Shown one piece after another: positions 1 through 9,311 of a DNA stretch of 64,000 nucleotides. The notes beneath the pieces are model-generated. The model did not search any database. It had not been told where the DNA came from and saw only the letters and a list, made by a program, of their open reading frames with translations. How positions within the stretch are numbered: the stretch's first letter is position 1; every line of letters begins with the position of its first letter. Origin of the DNA: Thalassospira lohafexi. Its GTDB lineage: Bacteria > Pseudomonadota > Alphaproteobacteria > Rhodospirillales > Thalassospiraceae. The translations under genes and the position numbers were made by a program. Where the stretch lies: positions 372,001 to 436,000 of the forward strand of contig NZ_NXGX01000001.1 in assembly GCF_002844275.1 (NCBI RefSeq), read 5' to 3'.

Positions 1-132
1 ATTGTATGTTTTCAAGATACATTGTTTGTGTAGCATGCGTCGTGCAGAGGCCAGCAACGCGTCCTCATCATCGACCAGCATCACCGTCAGATTGCTCGTT
101 TCCTGTGGAAGAATATGATTCTGCTCTTCCAT
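1..132 (-). CDS. Response regulator, N-terminal fragment (runs off left edge)
   Basis: The first 44 codons of a minus-strand gene that continues beyond base 1. The translation has a short polar leader and then the strand TVMLVDDEDALLASARRML, which is the beta-1/acidic-pocket start of a CheY-type receiver domain; the two Asp and the Glu of VDDED bind the divalent metal. The ATG at 132 is preceded by GGAG with about 10 bases spacing. The phospho-acceptor Asp and any output domain lie outside the window, so the class (single-domain, OmpR, hybrid kinase) cannot be told. The gene faces away from phaA. Confidence 0.75.
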   Translation of the reverse strand, partial: MEEQNHILPQETSNLTVMLVDDEDALLASARRMLHKQCILKTYN

Positions 133-762
133 GAGAAATGTTCTCCAGTTCGCCGCGGGTCATTTGGGCGGCTCTTTGAATACCTCTGTCAGTCCCGTAC
201 GAAACAACACCACCTGAACTTAGCACTCATAATGCGGCCAAAATCTGTTTGCGCGGTGCTTTGTGAGCATCTACCAGTGGTTTAGTGCCTGTCTCGTATG
301 TAAGTGGTTCATCGAAAAAAAGAAAGCATGTGACATCATATTTTCCGGACGTTTCCACGCGGAAATGTCGCAGTTTTCCAGATGAGCTTAAACACTTTTG
401 GTTGCTGGGGCGATCCAAAGTGTACTGTCGGCATCATGTGAAAGTTGCTCTGGTCGCCGCGCCCGATTTTCTTTCGGCGTCCTTGGGATAATACATCTAA
501 ATGGCGTAACTGGGGTTGCGATATAGCCCTAATAAGCACACACTCTATATACAGGATAAAAAGAACCATAATCGATAAAACGCCAAGGGATGGTTCTACT
601 TTTGAGGGCGCGGCATGCGCGACTGTCCAAAAGTGGTATGTATCAATGCTTGGTTTTTTGTTGCGGTGCGATAAAGTCGTTCAAGGGCCATAACAGCATG
701 TGGAAAAGACATCGCTGAGGGGCTCAGGGAAAACGTAATCAAGATAAATATCGGAGAGTTTC
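133..762. other. Gene-free stretch between the response regulator and phaA
   Basis: About 630 bases without a convincing gene. The short open frames here have no recognisable domain, no good ribosome-binding site and overlap one another on both strands. The composition is more AT-rich and less codon-like than the flanks. It must hold the divergent promoters for the response regulator and for phaA, but I could not fix a promoter with confidence. Confidence 0.5.
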
Positions 763-1935
763 ATGACCGACGTCGTAATTGTAGGTGCCGCAAGAACGCC
801 AATTGGCGCATTTAGCGGTACGCTAACCAACACCCCGGCCCATGATCTGGGCGCTATTGCGATCAAGGCGGCACTTGAACGTGCCGGTGTCGAAGGCGAC
901 GCGGTTGACGAAGTCATTTTGGGTCAGGTTCTGACCGGCGGGCAGGGGCAAAACCCCGCACGTCAGGCGGCCATTGGTGCGGGTATTTCAGACCGCGCAA
1001 CTGCCTTTCTGATCAATCAGGTTTGTGGGTCGGGCTTGCGCACCGTCGCCCTTGCCGCCCAGCAAATCATGACCGGGGATGCCAACATCGTCGTTGCCGG
1101 TGGTCAGGAAAACATGTCGCTTTCGGGCCATGTCGCGTATCTGCGTGCCGGTCACAAAATGGGCGACGTAAGCTTCATCGACACCATGATCAGGGATGGT
1201 TTGTGGTGTGCGTTTAACGGCTACCACATGGGCAACACGGCGGAAAACATTGCCAAAAAATGGGGCATTTCACGCGAAGAGCAGGATGCCTTTGCCGTTG
1301 CCTCGCAAAACAAGGCCGAAGCCGCCCAGAAATCCGGTCGGTTTGCCGATGAAATTGCTGCTGTCACCATTGCACATCGCAAAGGCGAAACCGTGTTTGA
1401 TGCCGATGAATATCCGCGTCATGGCGCAAACGTCGAAGGCATGGCAAAACTCCGCCCGGCCTTTGACAAAGAAGGCACCGTGACTGCGGGTAACGCATCG
1501 GGCATTAATGACGGGGCGGCTGCCTTGGTTGTCATGTCGGCTGCCGAAGCCTCCAAACGCGGTCTGACCCCGCTTGCGACGATAAAAAGCTGGGCCACGG
1601 CGGGTGTTGATCCGGCGATCATGGGTACGGGCCCGATCCCGGCATCGAAAAAGGCGCTTGAAAAGGCTGGCTGGTCGGCCGGTGATCTTGACCTGATCGA
1701 AGCCAACGAAGCCTTTGCCGCACAGGCCATCGCGGTTAACCGCGACATGGGCTGGGATACCGATAAGGTCAACGTCAATGGTGGGGCGATTGCCCTTGGC
1801 CATCCGATCGGTGCCTCGGGTGCGCGCGTCTTTACCACCCTGCTTCATGAAATGCAGAAACGCGATGCGAAAAAAGGCCTCGCGACGCTTTGCATTGGTG
1901 GTGGCATGGGGGTTGCGCTTTGCGTCGAACGCTAA
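763..1935 (+). CDS. phaA: Acetyl-CoA C-acetyltransferase (beta-ketothiolase)
   Basis: Condenses two acetyl-CoA to acetoacetyl-CoA, the first step of polyhydroxybutyrate synthesis, and runs in reverse in acetoacetyl-CoA breakdown. It has 390 residues, the normal length for a biosynthetic thiolase. The nucleophilic cysteine is Cys88 in NQVCGSGLR. The C-terminal signatures are [16 protein letters not shown], with His347, and [10 protein letters not shown], with the acid/base Cys377. The start is supported by CGGAGAG just upstream of the ATG. A reductase gene follows 250 bases downstream in the same direction, the classic phaA-phaB order. No synthase (phaC) is present in the window; a phasin gene lies at 50.3 kb. 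Assignment as PhaA rather than a catabolic AtoB rests on this context. Confidence 0.93.
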   Translation: MTDVVIVGAARTPIGAFSGTLTNTPAHDLGAIAIKAALERAGVEGDAVDEVILGQVLTGGQGQNPARQAAIGAGISDRATAFLINQVCGSGLRTVALAAQQIMTGDANIVVAGGQENMSLSGHVAYLRAGHKMGDVSFIDTMIRDGLWCAFNGYHMGNTAENIAKKWGISREEQDAFAVASQNKAEAAQKSGRFADEIAAVTIAHRKGETVFDADEYPRHGANVEGMAKLRPAFDKEGTVTAGNASGINDGAAALVVMSAAEASKRGLTPLATIKSWATAGVDPAIMGTGPIPASKKALEKAGWSAGDLDLIEANEAFAAQAIAVNRDMGWDTDKVNVNGGAIALGHPIGASGARVFTTLLHEMQKRDAKKGLATLCIGGGMGVALCVER

Positions 1936-2184
1936 GCCGCAATTTTCGCCTGAATTTCTAAGCACGCGGGGCGTCCTCTTAACGGGGATGCCCTGTTTGC
2001 TTTTAAGATACCCAGTATGCGGTTCGACCAAAGACTACACCCTTGAATGACATAGATCATGGAGAGGAAATAAAATTACGTATATGACTATATTTATGGA
2101 TTAAAGTTTCGTATGTCGTAGAAGGGCAAACGACGAAAATCAACATACCGATACGCTTGATGAACGAAGTTTAGGGAGGCGACC

Positions 2185-2907
2185 ATGAAAAAAACAGCAC
2201 TGGTAACCGGTGGCACACGTGGAATTGGCAAATCAATCAGTCTGGCATTGAAGGATGCGGGCTACACCGTTGCCGCCAACTATGCAGGCAACGACGATGC
2301 TGCCCGCGCCTTCACCGAAGAAACCGGAATTCCGGCCTTTAAATGGAGTGTTGCGGACGCCGATGCCTGTGCCGAGGGCATTGCAAAGATCGAAGCCGAT
2401 GTCGGGCCGATTGATATCCTGATCAACAATGCCGGGATCACGCGCGATGGTTTCATGCACAAGATGGATGTCGAAGCCTGGACCGCTGTGATCGACACCA
2501 ATTTGAGTTCCCTGTTTTACATGACCAAACCGGTTCTTGAAGGCATGCGCGCCCGCGGCTTTGGCCGGGTGGTGAATGTCTCGTCGATCAACGGGCAGGC
2601 TGGCCAACTGGGCCAGACCAACTATTCCGCCGCCAAGGCCGGTGTGCATGGCTTTACCAAGGCACTGGCACAGGAAGTCGCGCGCAAAGGCGTCACGGTC
2701 AATACCGTCGCACCGGGCTATATCAACACCGACATGGTGGCAGCCGTCCCTGAAAAGGTCCGCGACAGCATCATCGCCAAAATCCCGGTCGGCCGCCTCG
2801 GCGAAGCCGACGAAATCGCCCAGGCGGTCCTCTATCTTTGCGGCCCCAATTCCGGCTTTATCACCGGCTCCTGCCTGTCTATCAACGGTGGACAGCATAT
2901 GTTCTGA
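2185..2907 (+). CDS. phaB: Acetoacetyl-CoA reductase (SDR family)
   Basis: NADPH-dependent reduction of acetoacetyl-CoA to (R)-3-hydroxybutyryl-CoA, the monomer for PHB. It has 240 residues, a classical short-chain dehydrogenase: cofactor motif TGGTRGIGK near the N-terminus, NNAGITRDG at about residue 90, the catalytic Ser in VNVSSINGQ, and YSAAKAG carrying the Tyr and Lys. The ending GGQHMF is typical of PhaB proteins. The ATG has GGGAGG eight bases upstream. It lies downstream of phaA and is followed by a strong terminator. FabG is a paralogue of the same fold, but the thiolase neighbour and the C-terminus favour PhaB. Confidence 0.92.
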   Translation: MKKTALVTGGTRGIGKSISLALKDAGYTVAANYAGNDDAARAFTEETGIPAFKWSVADADACAEGIAKIEADVGPIDILINNAGITRDGFMHKMDVEAWTAVIDTNLSSLFYMTKPVLEGMRARGFGRVVNVSSINGQAGQLGQTNYSAAKAGVHGFTKALAQEVARKGVTVNTVAPGYINTDMVAAVPEKVRDSIIAKIPVGRLGEADEIAQAVLYLCGPNSGFITGSCLSINGGQHMF

Positions 2908-2930
2908 GCGGCTATAACGACGGTTATGCG

Positions 2931-2963
2931 AAAACGCCCCGCAGATTGCTGCGGGGCGTTTTT
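2931..2963 (+). terminator. Rho-independent terminator after phaB
   Basis: Perfect 10-bp stem CGCCCCGCAG / CTGCGGGGCG (2935-2944 and 2949-2958) with a four-base loop, then TTTTT. It is preceded by AAAA, so it could work weakly in both directions. It closes the phaAB unit. Confidence 0.9.
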
Positions 2964-2988
2964 GGTTTGAGTTATAGGGATTTAGGTT

Positions 2989-3007
2989 ACCAGATTTAAG
3001 ATCTGGT
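2989..3007. promoter_or_regulatory. Small inverted repeat upstream of manC
   Basis: ACCAGAT-N5-ATCTGGT, a perfect 7-bp inverted repeat in the gap between the phaB terminator and manC. It could be an operator for the manC-fcl unit or simply a weak hairpin. No factor can be named. Confidence 0.3.
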
Positions 3008-3132
3008 CGGCAGGGATTTTGCAACAACAGTACGTTGAGAAATTAACTGGATAGAGATATTGGAACGGTACGATAATCTGTTCTATAAGCGGTTGGGAAC
3101 AGAGGGCTATCTTTTGGGAAAGCATCATAATC

Positions 3133-4572
3133 ATGCCAAAAAATACTGCAATCAAGCCAGTCGTGATGTGCGGCGGTTCTGGTACTAGACTGTGGCCGCT
3201 TTCCAGAAAAGCATTCCCAAAGCAATTTATACCCTTGTATCAGGGCAAATCCCTGTTCGAACTCACGATAGAGCGTATCTCAGGTTTTGGCGAAGTTTTG
3301 GCTGTCAGTGGAGATGACTATCGTTTCTTCGTTCAGGAAATCTCAGAAAAATCCGGGGTGGATGTCACCCAGATTCTGGAGCCAAGTGGAAGAGATACTG
3401 CGCCGGCAATGACTTTGGCTGCAGCATTCCCGGGGAATGATGACGACCTACTGTTGTTTTGTCCTGCGGACCATTTTATTCCTGATGGGGACAAATTTGG
3501 TGCGATGGTATCAAAGGCTGCCGACTTGGCTGTCGACGGATGGATCGTTACCTTCGGTGTTCAGCCAAATGGACCGAGTACTGCATATGGCTATATCGAA
3601 ACTGGTGATCAAATTCGAGGTGACGCCAATAAATCGGTCCGTTTCCATGAGAAACCTGATCTTGCCAAAGCTCTTGAATTTCTTTCATCAGGGAAGTTTT
3701 TGTGGAACTCGGGCATTTTTCTGATCAAGCGATGTGTCCTTCTTGATGCTTTAAAGCAGTTTGAACCAGGTATTTATACGCCTTGTGTTTCTGCCATTGC
3801 GAATGCAAAGCAAGATGGAAAATTTTGGCGCCCAGGCGAAGAGTTCAATCATGCAACCGCGAAAAGCATTGACTATGCTGTCATGGAGCAAGCCTCAAAT
3901 ATTGCGGTAGTTCCATTTTCCGGAACATGGAGTGATGTCGGAAGTTGGGATGCGATGTTTGCGCTAAGCGATACTGACGCAGATAACTGTGGCAAGTTGG
4001 GTGTGATAGAAAATATCCATCTTGTAGACTCTGCGAACACATTGGTTCATGCATCTGATCGACGCTTTATCTTGACCATCGGCACAAAAGATCTGGTCAT
4101 TGTCGATACGCCTGACGCGCTGATGGTCAGTGCAATCGATCAGGTCGAAACGATCAAGAAAGTTGTTTCAGAAATGGCTGATGCAGGAAGAGCGGAAGTA
4201 CTGGAACATCGTCGAGTGGCGCGCCCGTGGGGTTCTTATGATAGTATTGATCATAGTGATCGGTTTCAGGTTAAGCGGATCACTGTTAAGCCAGGAGCTC
4301 GACTGTCTTTGCAAAAACACCATCATCGTGCCGAACATTGGATCGTAGTCAAAGGTTCCGCATTTGTGACGCGTGACGACGAGACATTTCTTCTGACAGA
4401 AAACCAGTCCACATACATTCCAGTCGGAGCTGTTCACCGTATGGAGAATCCGGGAATGATACCTCTGGAGCTGATCGAAGTGCAGTCTGGCAGCTATTTG
4501 GGTGAAGATGATATTGAGCGTTTCGACGATGAGTATGGACGGAAAACGAACGACCAAATGGGGGGCCTCTAA
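3133..4572 (+). CDS. manC: Mannose-1-phosphate guanylyltransferase / mannose-6-phosphate isomerase
   Basis: Bifunctional enzyme making GDP-mannose: the C-terminal type II isomerase turns fructose-6-P into mannose-6-P, and the N-terminal domain couples mannose-1-P to GTP. It has 479 residues, the usual length. The nucleotidyltransferase signature is GGSGTRLWPLSRKAFPKQF near residue 14. The isomerase half begins near residue 355 with the RPWGSY motif and has the cupin metal cluster KHHHRAEHW and a second His in PVGAVHRMENPG. The stop codon directly abuts the ATG of fcl, so the two are co-transcribed. Base composition is visibly AT-richer than phaB upstream, which suggests transfer. Confidence 0.93.
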   Translation: MPKNTAIKPVVMCGGSGTRLWPLSRKAFPKQFIPLYQGKSLFELTIERISGFGEVLAVSGDDYRFFVQEISEKSGVDVTQILEPSGRDTAPAMTLAAAFPGNDDDLLLFCPADHFIPDGDKFGAMVSKAADLAVDGWIVTFGVQPNGPSTAYGYIETGDQIRGDANKSVRFHEKPDLAKALEFLSSGKFLWNSGIFLIKRCVLLDALKQFEPGIYTPCVSAIANAKQDGKFWRPGEEFNHATAKSIDYAVMEQASNIAVVPFSGTWSDVGSWDAMFALSDTDADNCGKLGVIENIHLVDSANTLVHASDRRFILTIGTKDLVIVDTPDALMVSAIDQVETIKKVVSEMADAGRAEVLEHRRVARPWGSYDSIDHSDRFQVKRITVKPGARLSLQKHHHRAEHWIVVKGSAFVTRDDETFLLTENQSTYIPVGAVHRMENPGMIPLELIEVQSGSYLGEDDIERFDDEYGRKTNDQMGGL

Positions 4573-5532
4573 ATGACCAGAAAGGTTTTCGTTGCTGGGC
4601 ATAGAGGTATGGTGGGAAGTGCAATTTCCCGTTTATTGGCCAAAGACAAAAATATCGAATTGATTACGGCTGCTCATTCGGAATTAGATCTCACAAGCCA
4701 AAAAGATGTACATGAATTTTTTGCTGAACATACAATTGATGATGTCTATCTTGCCGCAGCGAAGGTAGGTGGGATACATGCCAACAATACGTATCCCGCA
4801 GATTTTATTTACCAAAATTTATTAATCGAAACGAACGTGATCGGAGCTGCGCACGCAGTTGGTGTCCAGAAACTTCTTTTTCTGGGATCAAGTTGTATCT
4901 ACCCGCGCTCTGTCGAACAGCCCATGCGTGAAAGTGCTTTGTTAACAGGTGTTCTTGAAGCGACCAATGAGCCCTATGCAATAGCAAAAATCGCAGGAAT
5001 TAAGCTGTGCGAATCTTTTAATCGTCAATTCGAACGCGACTATCGCAGTGTGATGCCGACAAACCTGTATGGGCCGGGGGATAACTATCACCCGGAGAAT
5101 AGTCACGTTATTCCTGCGTTGCTTCGGCGTTTTCATGAGGCTAAAAATCTAGAGGCGCCCGAAGTTGTCGTATGGGGCAGTGGAAAGCCGCGCCGTGAGT
5201 TCTTGTTTGTCGAGGATATGGCATCTGCCTGCATACACGTTATGAGCTTGGAGAGGAACGTGTACGAAGCGAATACTCAAGGCATGTGCAGCCATATCAA
5301 CGTTGGGTATGGTTCTGATGTCACAATCGGCGAACTGGCTTTTGCAATAGCCAAGACAGTTAAATATTCGGGATCAATCATCTTTGATAGCTCTCGGCCC
5401 GACGGAACAATGAGGAAGCTCATGAGTAGTGAGCGATTGTTCTCTATGGGTTGGAGCCCCTCTACTGACCTAGAAGAGGGGCTTGTTATTGCTTATGAGG
5501 ACTTTTTGAACAGCCCTCTTCGTGAGGTGTGA
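4573..5532 (+). CDS. fcl: GDP-L-fucose synthase (epimerase/reductase)
   Basis: Converts GDP-4-keto-6-deoxymannose to GDP-L-fucose with NADPH. It has 319 residues, family length. The Rossmann motif is [10 protein letters not shown] at the N-terminus; the catalytic Ser is in GSSCIYPR and the Tyr/Lys pair in YAIAKIAG. The ATG follows the manC stop without a gap, and the ribosome-binding site (GGGGGCC) lies inside manC. The gene for the preceding enzyme, GDP-mannose 4,6-dehydratase (gmd), is not in the window, so the pathway must be completed from elsewhere. The AT-rich composition continues from manC. Confidence 0.92.
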   Translation: MTRKVFVAGHRGMVGSAISRLLAKDKNIELITAAHSELDLTSQKDVHEFFAEHTIDDVYLAAAKVGGIHANNTYPADFIYQNLLIETNVIGAAHAVGVQKLLFLGSSCIYPRSVEQPMRESALLTGVLEATNEPYAIAKIAGIKLCESFNRQFERDYRSVMPTNLYGPGDNYHPENSHVIPALLRRFHEAKNLEAPEVVVWGSGKPRREFLFVEDMASACIHVMSLERNVYEANTQGMCSHINVGYGSDVTIGELAFAIAKTVKYSGSIIFDSSRPDGTMRKLMSSERLFSMGWSPSTDLEEGLVIAYEDFLNSPLREV

Positions 5533-5552
5533 AGTTCAAACTAACTGTGCGA

Positions 5553-5580
5553 ACTTGTACTTATAGACTTGTACTTATAG
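5553..5580. repeat. 14-bp tandem duplication
   Basis: ACTTGTACTTATAG occurs twice head to tail with no gap, just after fcl. It looks like a replication-slippage duplication in non-coding DNA. Confidence 0.85.
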
Positions 5581-5649
5581 AAACGGCTGCCCTTAGTGCA
5601 GGGCTCTGATCTTGATAGATGTGTCATGATAAGGATCATTAGAATATCT

Positions 5650-6243
5650 TTACGCCTCAAGCACGTCCTGCGTCGTGACAACCTTGGCGAATGTATCGGC
5701 CAGCATTGCCAGTTCGCCCCTTTGCAAATCTGCCGCCGGGATTACTGATCCGCTCAGTGCATCGGGAAGGTCGCGCGTGCCGGTGGCATCGGCGATGACG
5801 GTGACCGCATATTGCTTTTCATTGGCTACCCGCGCGGTGGTCGAAACGCAGACATGGGTCATGAAACCGGCCAGCACGACATGCTTGATACCGGCTTCTG
5901 TAAGCAGTTCATCAAGGTTGGTGTTGCCAAACGAACTTGGCACCGACTTTGTCACAATCGCCTCATCCTTGGTCGGGGCGACGTCTCCGATGATCGCGGC
6001 ATAGGGGCCGGATGGATCAAACAGGCCCGTCGCCTGATGCTGGACATGAATGACCGTGCCACCCTTGTCGCGCCAATGGCTCAGCAACCGTCCAATATTA
6101 CCCAGCGCATCATCAAGCCCGACCAGTTTCAACTGACCGCTGCGATACTCTTCCTGCGCATCAATCACGATAAGGGCGGCGTCTTTTGGCGTCCCGGTTG
6201 GCAAACTTGCACCGGCAATGTCAAAGATGGTCTTGGCTGTCAT
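5650..6243 (-). CDS. Isochorismatase-family cysteine hydrolase
   Basis: Cytoplasmic amidohydrolase-like protein of the isochorismatase superfamily, 197 residues from the preferred start. The catalytic triad can be placed: Asp28 in LIVIDAQEEY, Lys in IVTKSVPSSFG, and the nucleophilic Cys in GFMTHVCVSTTAR with the usual cis-peptide region before it. I chose the ATG at 6243 because AAGGA lies eight bases upstream; an in-frame ATG at 6261 lacks such a site. It is divergent from a LysR gene that probably controls it. The substrate is unknown: this family includes nicotinamidases, ureidoacrylate and N-carbamoyl hydrolases, and the active-site sequence does not decide between them. Confidence 0.85.
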   Translation of the reverse strand: MTAKTIFDIAGASLPTGTPKDAALIVIDAQEEYRSGQLKLVGLDDALGNIGRLLSHWRDKGGTVIHVQHQATGLFDPSGPYAAIIGDVAPTKDEAIVTKSVPSSFGNTNLDELLTEAGIKHVVLAGFMTHVCVSTTARVANEKQYAVTVIADATGTRDLPDALSGSVIPAADLQRGELAMLADTFAKVVTTQDVLEA

Positions 6244-6289
6244 GGTCTGATCCTTTTGCATACATCAAATGATGTGCGCAGTTTGATCC

Positions 6290-6343
6290 TGCAAATTTGC
6301 ATTATCCAGCGGCAATAATTCGGCTACTATCTGCAAATTCGCA
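6290..6343. promoter_or_regulatory. Twin 12-bp palindromic sites in the hydrolase/LysR gap
   Basis: TGCAAATTTGCA at 6290-6301 is a perfect palindrome. A near-copy, TGCAAATTCGCA, lies at 6332-6343, 42 bases further, about four helical turns. Two sites on one face of the helix between divergent genes is the arrangement expected for a LysR tetramer. Confidence 0.55.
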
Positions 6344-6364
6344 GATTAAGGAAAGCCAGCCGCC

Positions 6365-7246
6365 ATGTCGCTTGATTGGGAAGGACTGCGTACCTTTGCC
6401 CACGTCTGTCAAACCGGGAATATGACTGCTGCCGCCCGCGAATTGGGGGTTAATCAAACCACCATCGCGCGCCGCATTGCCCGGCTTGAAGAATGGCTGG
6501 GCTATCCGGTCCTGCACCGCGATGGGCGTCTGTTGCGCGCAACACCGCGCGCCCGGTCCCTGCTTGAGACCGCCCAAACCATGCAAACAACCGTTTCAAC
6601 CTTGCTTGAAAACCGACCTGCATCCGATAATGATCGCCATGCGGTGACGGGGATTGTGCGTGTCACCGGTGTCGATGCCATTTTGGAACATTGCGTCGCC
6701 CCGCATCTCGCATCCCTGCATCAAGCCCATCCGGCGCTCGCACTTGAGCTGATCGGTGCGAACCGCAACCTCAGCCTGCCGCAACGTGAAACAGACATTG
6801 CCATTCGCCTTGCGCGTCCGGAAACCGGCGCCTTTCATATTCGCCGTCTGGGCATGCTTGGCTCCGGGGTTTATTACAGCGGCAATCACCCGCCGGTTAA
6901 TCCGTGTGACGTGCCCTGGATCGATCTTGATGACTTCTTTGCCGATAAACCTGAACAGAAATGGCTGGCGGCAAACTTTCCCGACCGCACAACAATCGGC
7001 TATGCCAACCGGGGATCCATCATGGTGGCAATGATGCGCGGTCAGCCATGCTGTGCTGTGTTGCCGGTTTGTGTTGGCAACGCTCATAAGGATTTAAAAC
7101 GGCTGGAGGGCTATCATCCTGATGGCCGCGAAGTCTGGCTTCTCACCCATCAGGACAAAAGGCACCTGCCACAGGTGCGTGTGGTTGCCGACTGGCTGGC
7201 GGACGTGCTGGTGGATGGTGTCTCAATCTCCAACCGGGCACCTTGA
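6365..7246 (+). CDS. LysR-family transcriptional regulator
   Basis: Regulator of 293 residues. The N-terminal winged helix spans about residues 4-62 (LRTFAHVCQTGNMTAAAREL, then NQTTIARRIARLEEWLG), followed by a type 2 periplasmic-binding-like effector domain. The effector domain is on the short side and lacks obvious membrane segments. Divergent transcription from the isochorismatase-like gene suggests that it controls that gene and itself through the shared 120-base gap, which contains the twin palindrome. Confidence 0.88.
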   Translation: MSLDWEGLRTFAHVCQTGNMTAAARELGVNQTTIARRIARLEEWLGYPVLHRDGRLLRATPRARSLLETAQTMQTTVSTLLENRPASDNDRHAVTGIVRVTGVDAILEHCVAPHLASLHQAHPALALELIGANRNLSLPQRETDIAIRLARPETGAFHIRRLGMLGSGVYYSGNHPPVNPCDVPWIDLDDFFADKPEQKWLAANFPDRTTIGYANRGSIMVAMMRGQPCCAVLPVCVGNAHKDLKRLEGYHPDGREVWLLTHQDKRHLPQVRVVADWLADVLVDGVSISNRAP

Positions 7247-7319
7247 AAATATTCTGATGGTGTCTCGATGAAATACACGCAATAGTTGCCATCTGATTGA
7301 TTGGTCGTGGGAAAAGCTT

Positions 7320-8120
7320 ATGCGCAAAATTTCGGAATTTACATCGGACAACAAAGCCGCATGGAATGCTTCGGCGACCTATCATCAGGCAACCTTAGAC
7401 ATTGAAGCCTGCGTTACCAAGCTGCGGGACACTCAATACGGCTTCTTTGACAGCACATTTGGCGTGACGCTCAATACCATCGGTGTGCAGGGCAAAAAGG
7501 CGGTGCAGATCGGCTGCAATAACGGCCGCGAAGCATTGTCACTTGCCAAAATGGGTGCAACATCGGTTTTGGGTATCGATCAATCCGACGCATTTTTGAC
7601 CCAGGCAGAGACGCTCAAAAACGCCTCGGGGTTGGAGTGTCAGTTCCTGTGTGCTGATATCTATCACCTGCCGTCCCAGGTCGATGGCGATTTTGACCTC
7701 GGCGTGATCACAATCGGGGTGCTGAACTGGATGCCCGATCTGGAACGGTTCTTTCAGTCGGTGGCGGGTCTTCTGGTTTCGGGCGGCACACTGGCAATTT
7801 ATGAAACCCACCCGGTTCTTGAGATGTTCGATCCCGCTGCACCCGACCCGTTTACACCGCAATCTTCGTACTTTGACACGGCCCCACATGCCAGCGAGGA
7901 TCCAATAACATACGATGGTTCTTCTGGTGAAAACGTACCGGTATCATGGTGGTTTTCCCACACCATGGGCGCCATCATCACAGCAGCAATACAGGCAGGG
8001 TTGAAGGTAGACCGGCTCACCGAATACCCCCATTCCAATCGGGAAGTCCAGTTTGACATTTACGAAGGATGCCACGCGCAGGTGCCGATGTGCTTTGAAC
8101 TGGTTCTGACAAAAAACTGA
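7320..8120 (+). CDS. Class I SAM-dependent methyltransferase
   Basis: 266 residues. The SAM-binding motif I is AVQIGCNNGREALSLAKMGA near residue 60, followed by GIDQSDAFL (the acidic residue that contacts the ribose) and a motif II-like DFDLGVITIGVLNWMPDL. The family is broad, and the substrate cannot be read from sequence. There is no clear partner: the upstream LysR gene ends 70 bases away, and the downstream genes face the other way. Confidence 0.8.
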   Translation: MRKISEFTSDNKAAWNASATYHQATLDIEACVTKLRDTQYGFFDSTFGVTLNTIGVQGKKAVQIGCNNGREALSLAKMGATSVLGIDQSDAFLTQAETLKNASGLECQFLCADIYHLPSQVDGDFDLGVITIGVLNWMPDLERFFQSVAGLLVSGGTLAIYETHPVLEMFDPAAPDPFTPQSSYFDTAPHASEDPITYDGSSGENVPVSWWFSHTMGAIITAAIQAGLKVDRLTEYPHSNREVQFDIYEGCHAQVPMCFELVLTKN

Positions 8121-8218
8121 TGGCTGGCGCGCAATTACCCGGTTGTGCCAGCGATATCGGTCGCTCGAATCCAAGCACGGCAATCTTGATCAGGTCTTTA
8201 CGTGACGCATACAGGTTG

Positions 8219-9310
8219 TCATGCGGTTTCCCTGCTCGATATCAGGGGAACGGCCGCGCGTAATCGTTCAAAACCACACTCTTTTTTCCAATCCATAAGG
8301 CCGCCGATCCGGCGTTCAACCTTTGCCGCATGATTTTGGGTAATATCGGCCAAACGGTGGGCCAGAAACGGATTGCAAAACCGTTCAAGGCAGGTTTTCC
8401 AATAGTCATGTGCGGCGTCTTTGTCCGCCCCAAAGGCTGGAATGACTTCCATCTCCATAATCTCTGATACCCAATCAAGAACGTGTTGATCGTTCAGAAT
8501 TTCACGCACAGTTTCCGTCGCAGGGCGACTTTCCGCCTGCCATTTCTCAGCCAGCAACGTATGGGAAAGATTGAGAATGAACAATTTCTTGCGTTCAACC
8601 GCCGCAAGGTCGTCAACAATGACAAGGTCTGGGTGTCTGGCGGGTGGCACAAATCCCGACTGCTTTTCAATTGCCCACAATGCATAAGGTTCTGCAACAG
8701 CACCGATTGGCTCAATCGGTTCGGAAACAATGCGGTCGACAAGCGAATTCATCCACAAACATTCCGTTTTCAACCATTGCGAAAACAAGGTGCCCAAACC
8801 GTGATCAGCGGCAAGACCCATGACAATATCACGCAACACCGAACCGTTACGCGACACCAACTCGCTTGGCAGAAGGGTCAGCGGACGGCCATGTTTACGA
8901 AACCGTTCGTGCAAAAGCAGCGTGAGCAACTCGGGATAGCATGTCCAGCCCGTCGGCGAGATATCTGTCTCGGTGGGGACCTCAAATCCCCGATCACCGG
9001 TGTTGCTGATCACATAGTCAGCCTCATCGATGAAAATACGCCGCAGTTCCGCATATTGTTCGCGTGCGGAAAGACCCCGCGTGACGGAGGAGACATCAAT
9101 ACGTGTGTCGATCTGTTGCCCATTGCTCAGACCGCGCAAAATAACCGGGAACGATGCGGTTTTATTGATCGCCTCAATGCGGTCCCGGCTGGCGGTTGAA
9201 CCGGTTGTTTCGACAACGGTGATGTGATGGTCGCTTCCTTGAAACACCATCAAATCTGCATGGGCCTGAAGGAAACGGCTGGTGCCAAACTGGATAATGG
9301 AAGTCTTCAT
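8219..9310 (-). CDS. Mannitol dehydrogenase-family oxidoreductase (fructuronate/tagaturonate reductase-like)
   Basis: NAD-dependent polyol/aldonate dehydrogenase of the long-chain MtlD/UxuB/UxaB family. The start IIQFGTSRFLQAHADL is the family nucleotide-binding entry, and KKLFILNLSH carries the K-x5-N-x2-H catalytic signature. At 363 residues it is shorter than typical UxaB/UxuB (about 480), so parts of the C-terminal domain are trimmed. Its ATG is one base from the stop of the upstream Zn-dehydrogenase gene, so they are translationally coupled. Likely role, by inference: reduce the 5-keto acid made by the neighbour to D-mannonate or D-altronate. It is the last gene of the sugar operon. Confidence 0.8.
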   Translation of the reverse strand: MKTSIIQFGTSRFLQAHADLMVFQGSDHHITVVETTGSTASRDRIEAINKTASFPVILRGLSNGQQIDTRIDVSSVTRGLSAREQYAELRRIFIDEADYVISNTGDRGFEVPTETDISPTGWTCYPELLTLLLHERFRKHGRPLTLLPSELVSRNGSVLRDIVMGLAADHGLGTLFSQWLKTECLWMNSLVDRIVSEPIEPIGAVAEPYALWAIEKQSGFVPPARHPDLVIVDDLAAVERKKLFILNLSHTLLAEKWQAESRPATETVREILNDQHVLDWVSEIMEMEVIPAFGADKDAAHDYWKTCLERFCNPFLAHRLADITQNHAAKVERRIGGLMDWKKECGFERLRAAVPLISSRETA

Positions 9311-9311
9311 T

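Noticed and set aside
285..693. Short open frames between the response regulator and phaA
   Set aside because: They overlap on both strands, have no domain, no credible ribosome-binding site and poor codon use.
1270..2031. Long minus-strand frame opposite phaA
   Set aside because: It is a shadow of the thiolase gene; its sequence has no family signature.
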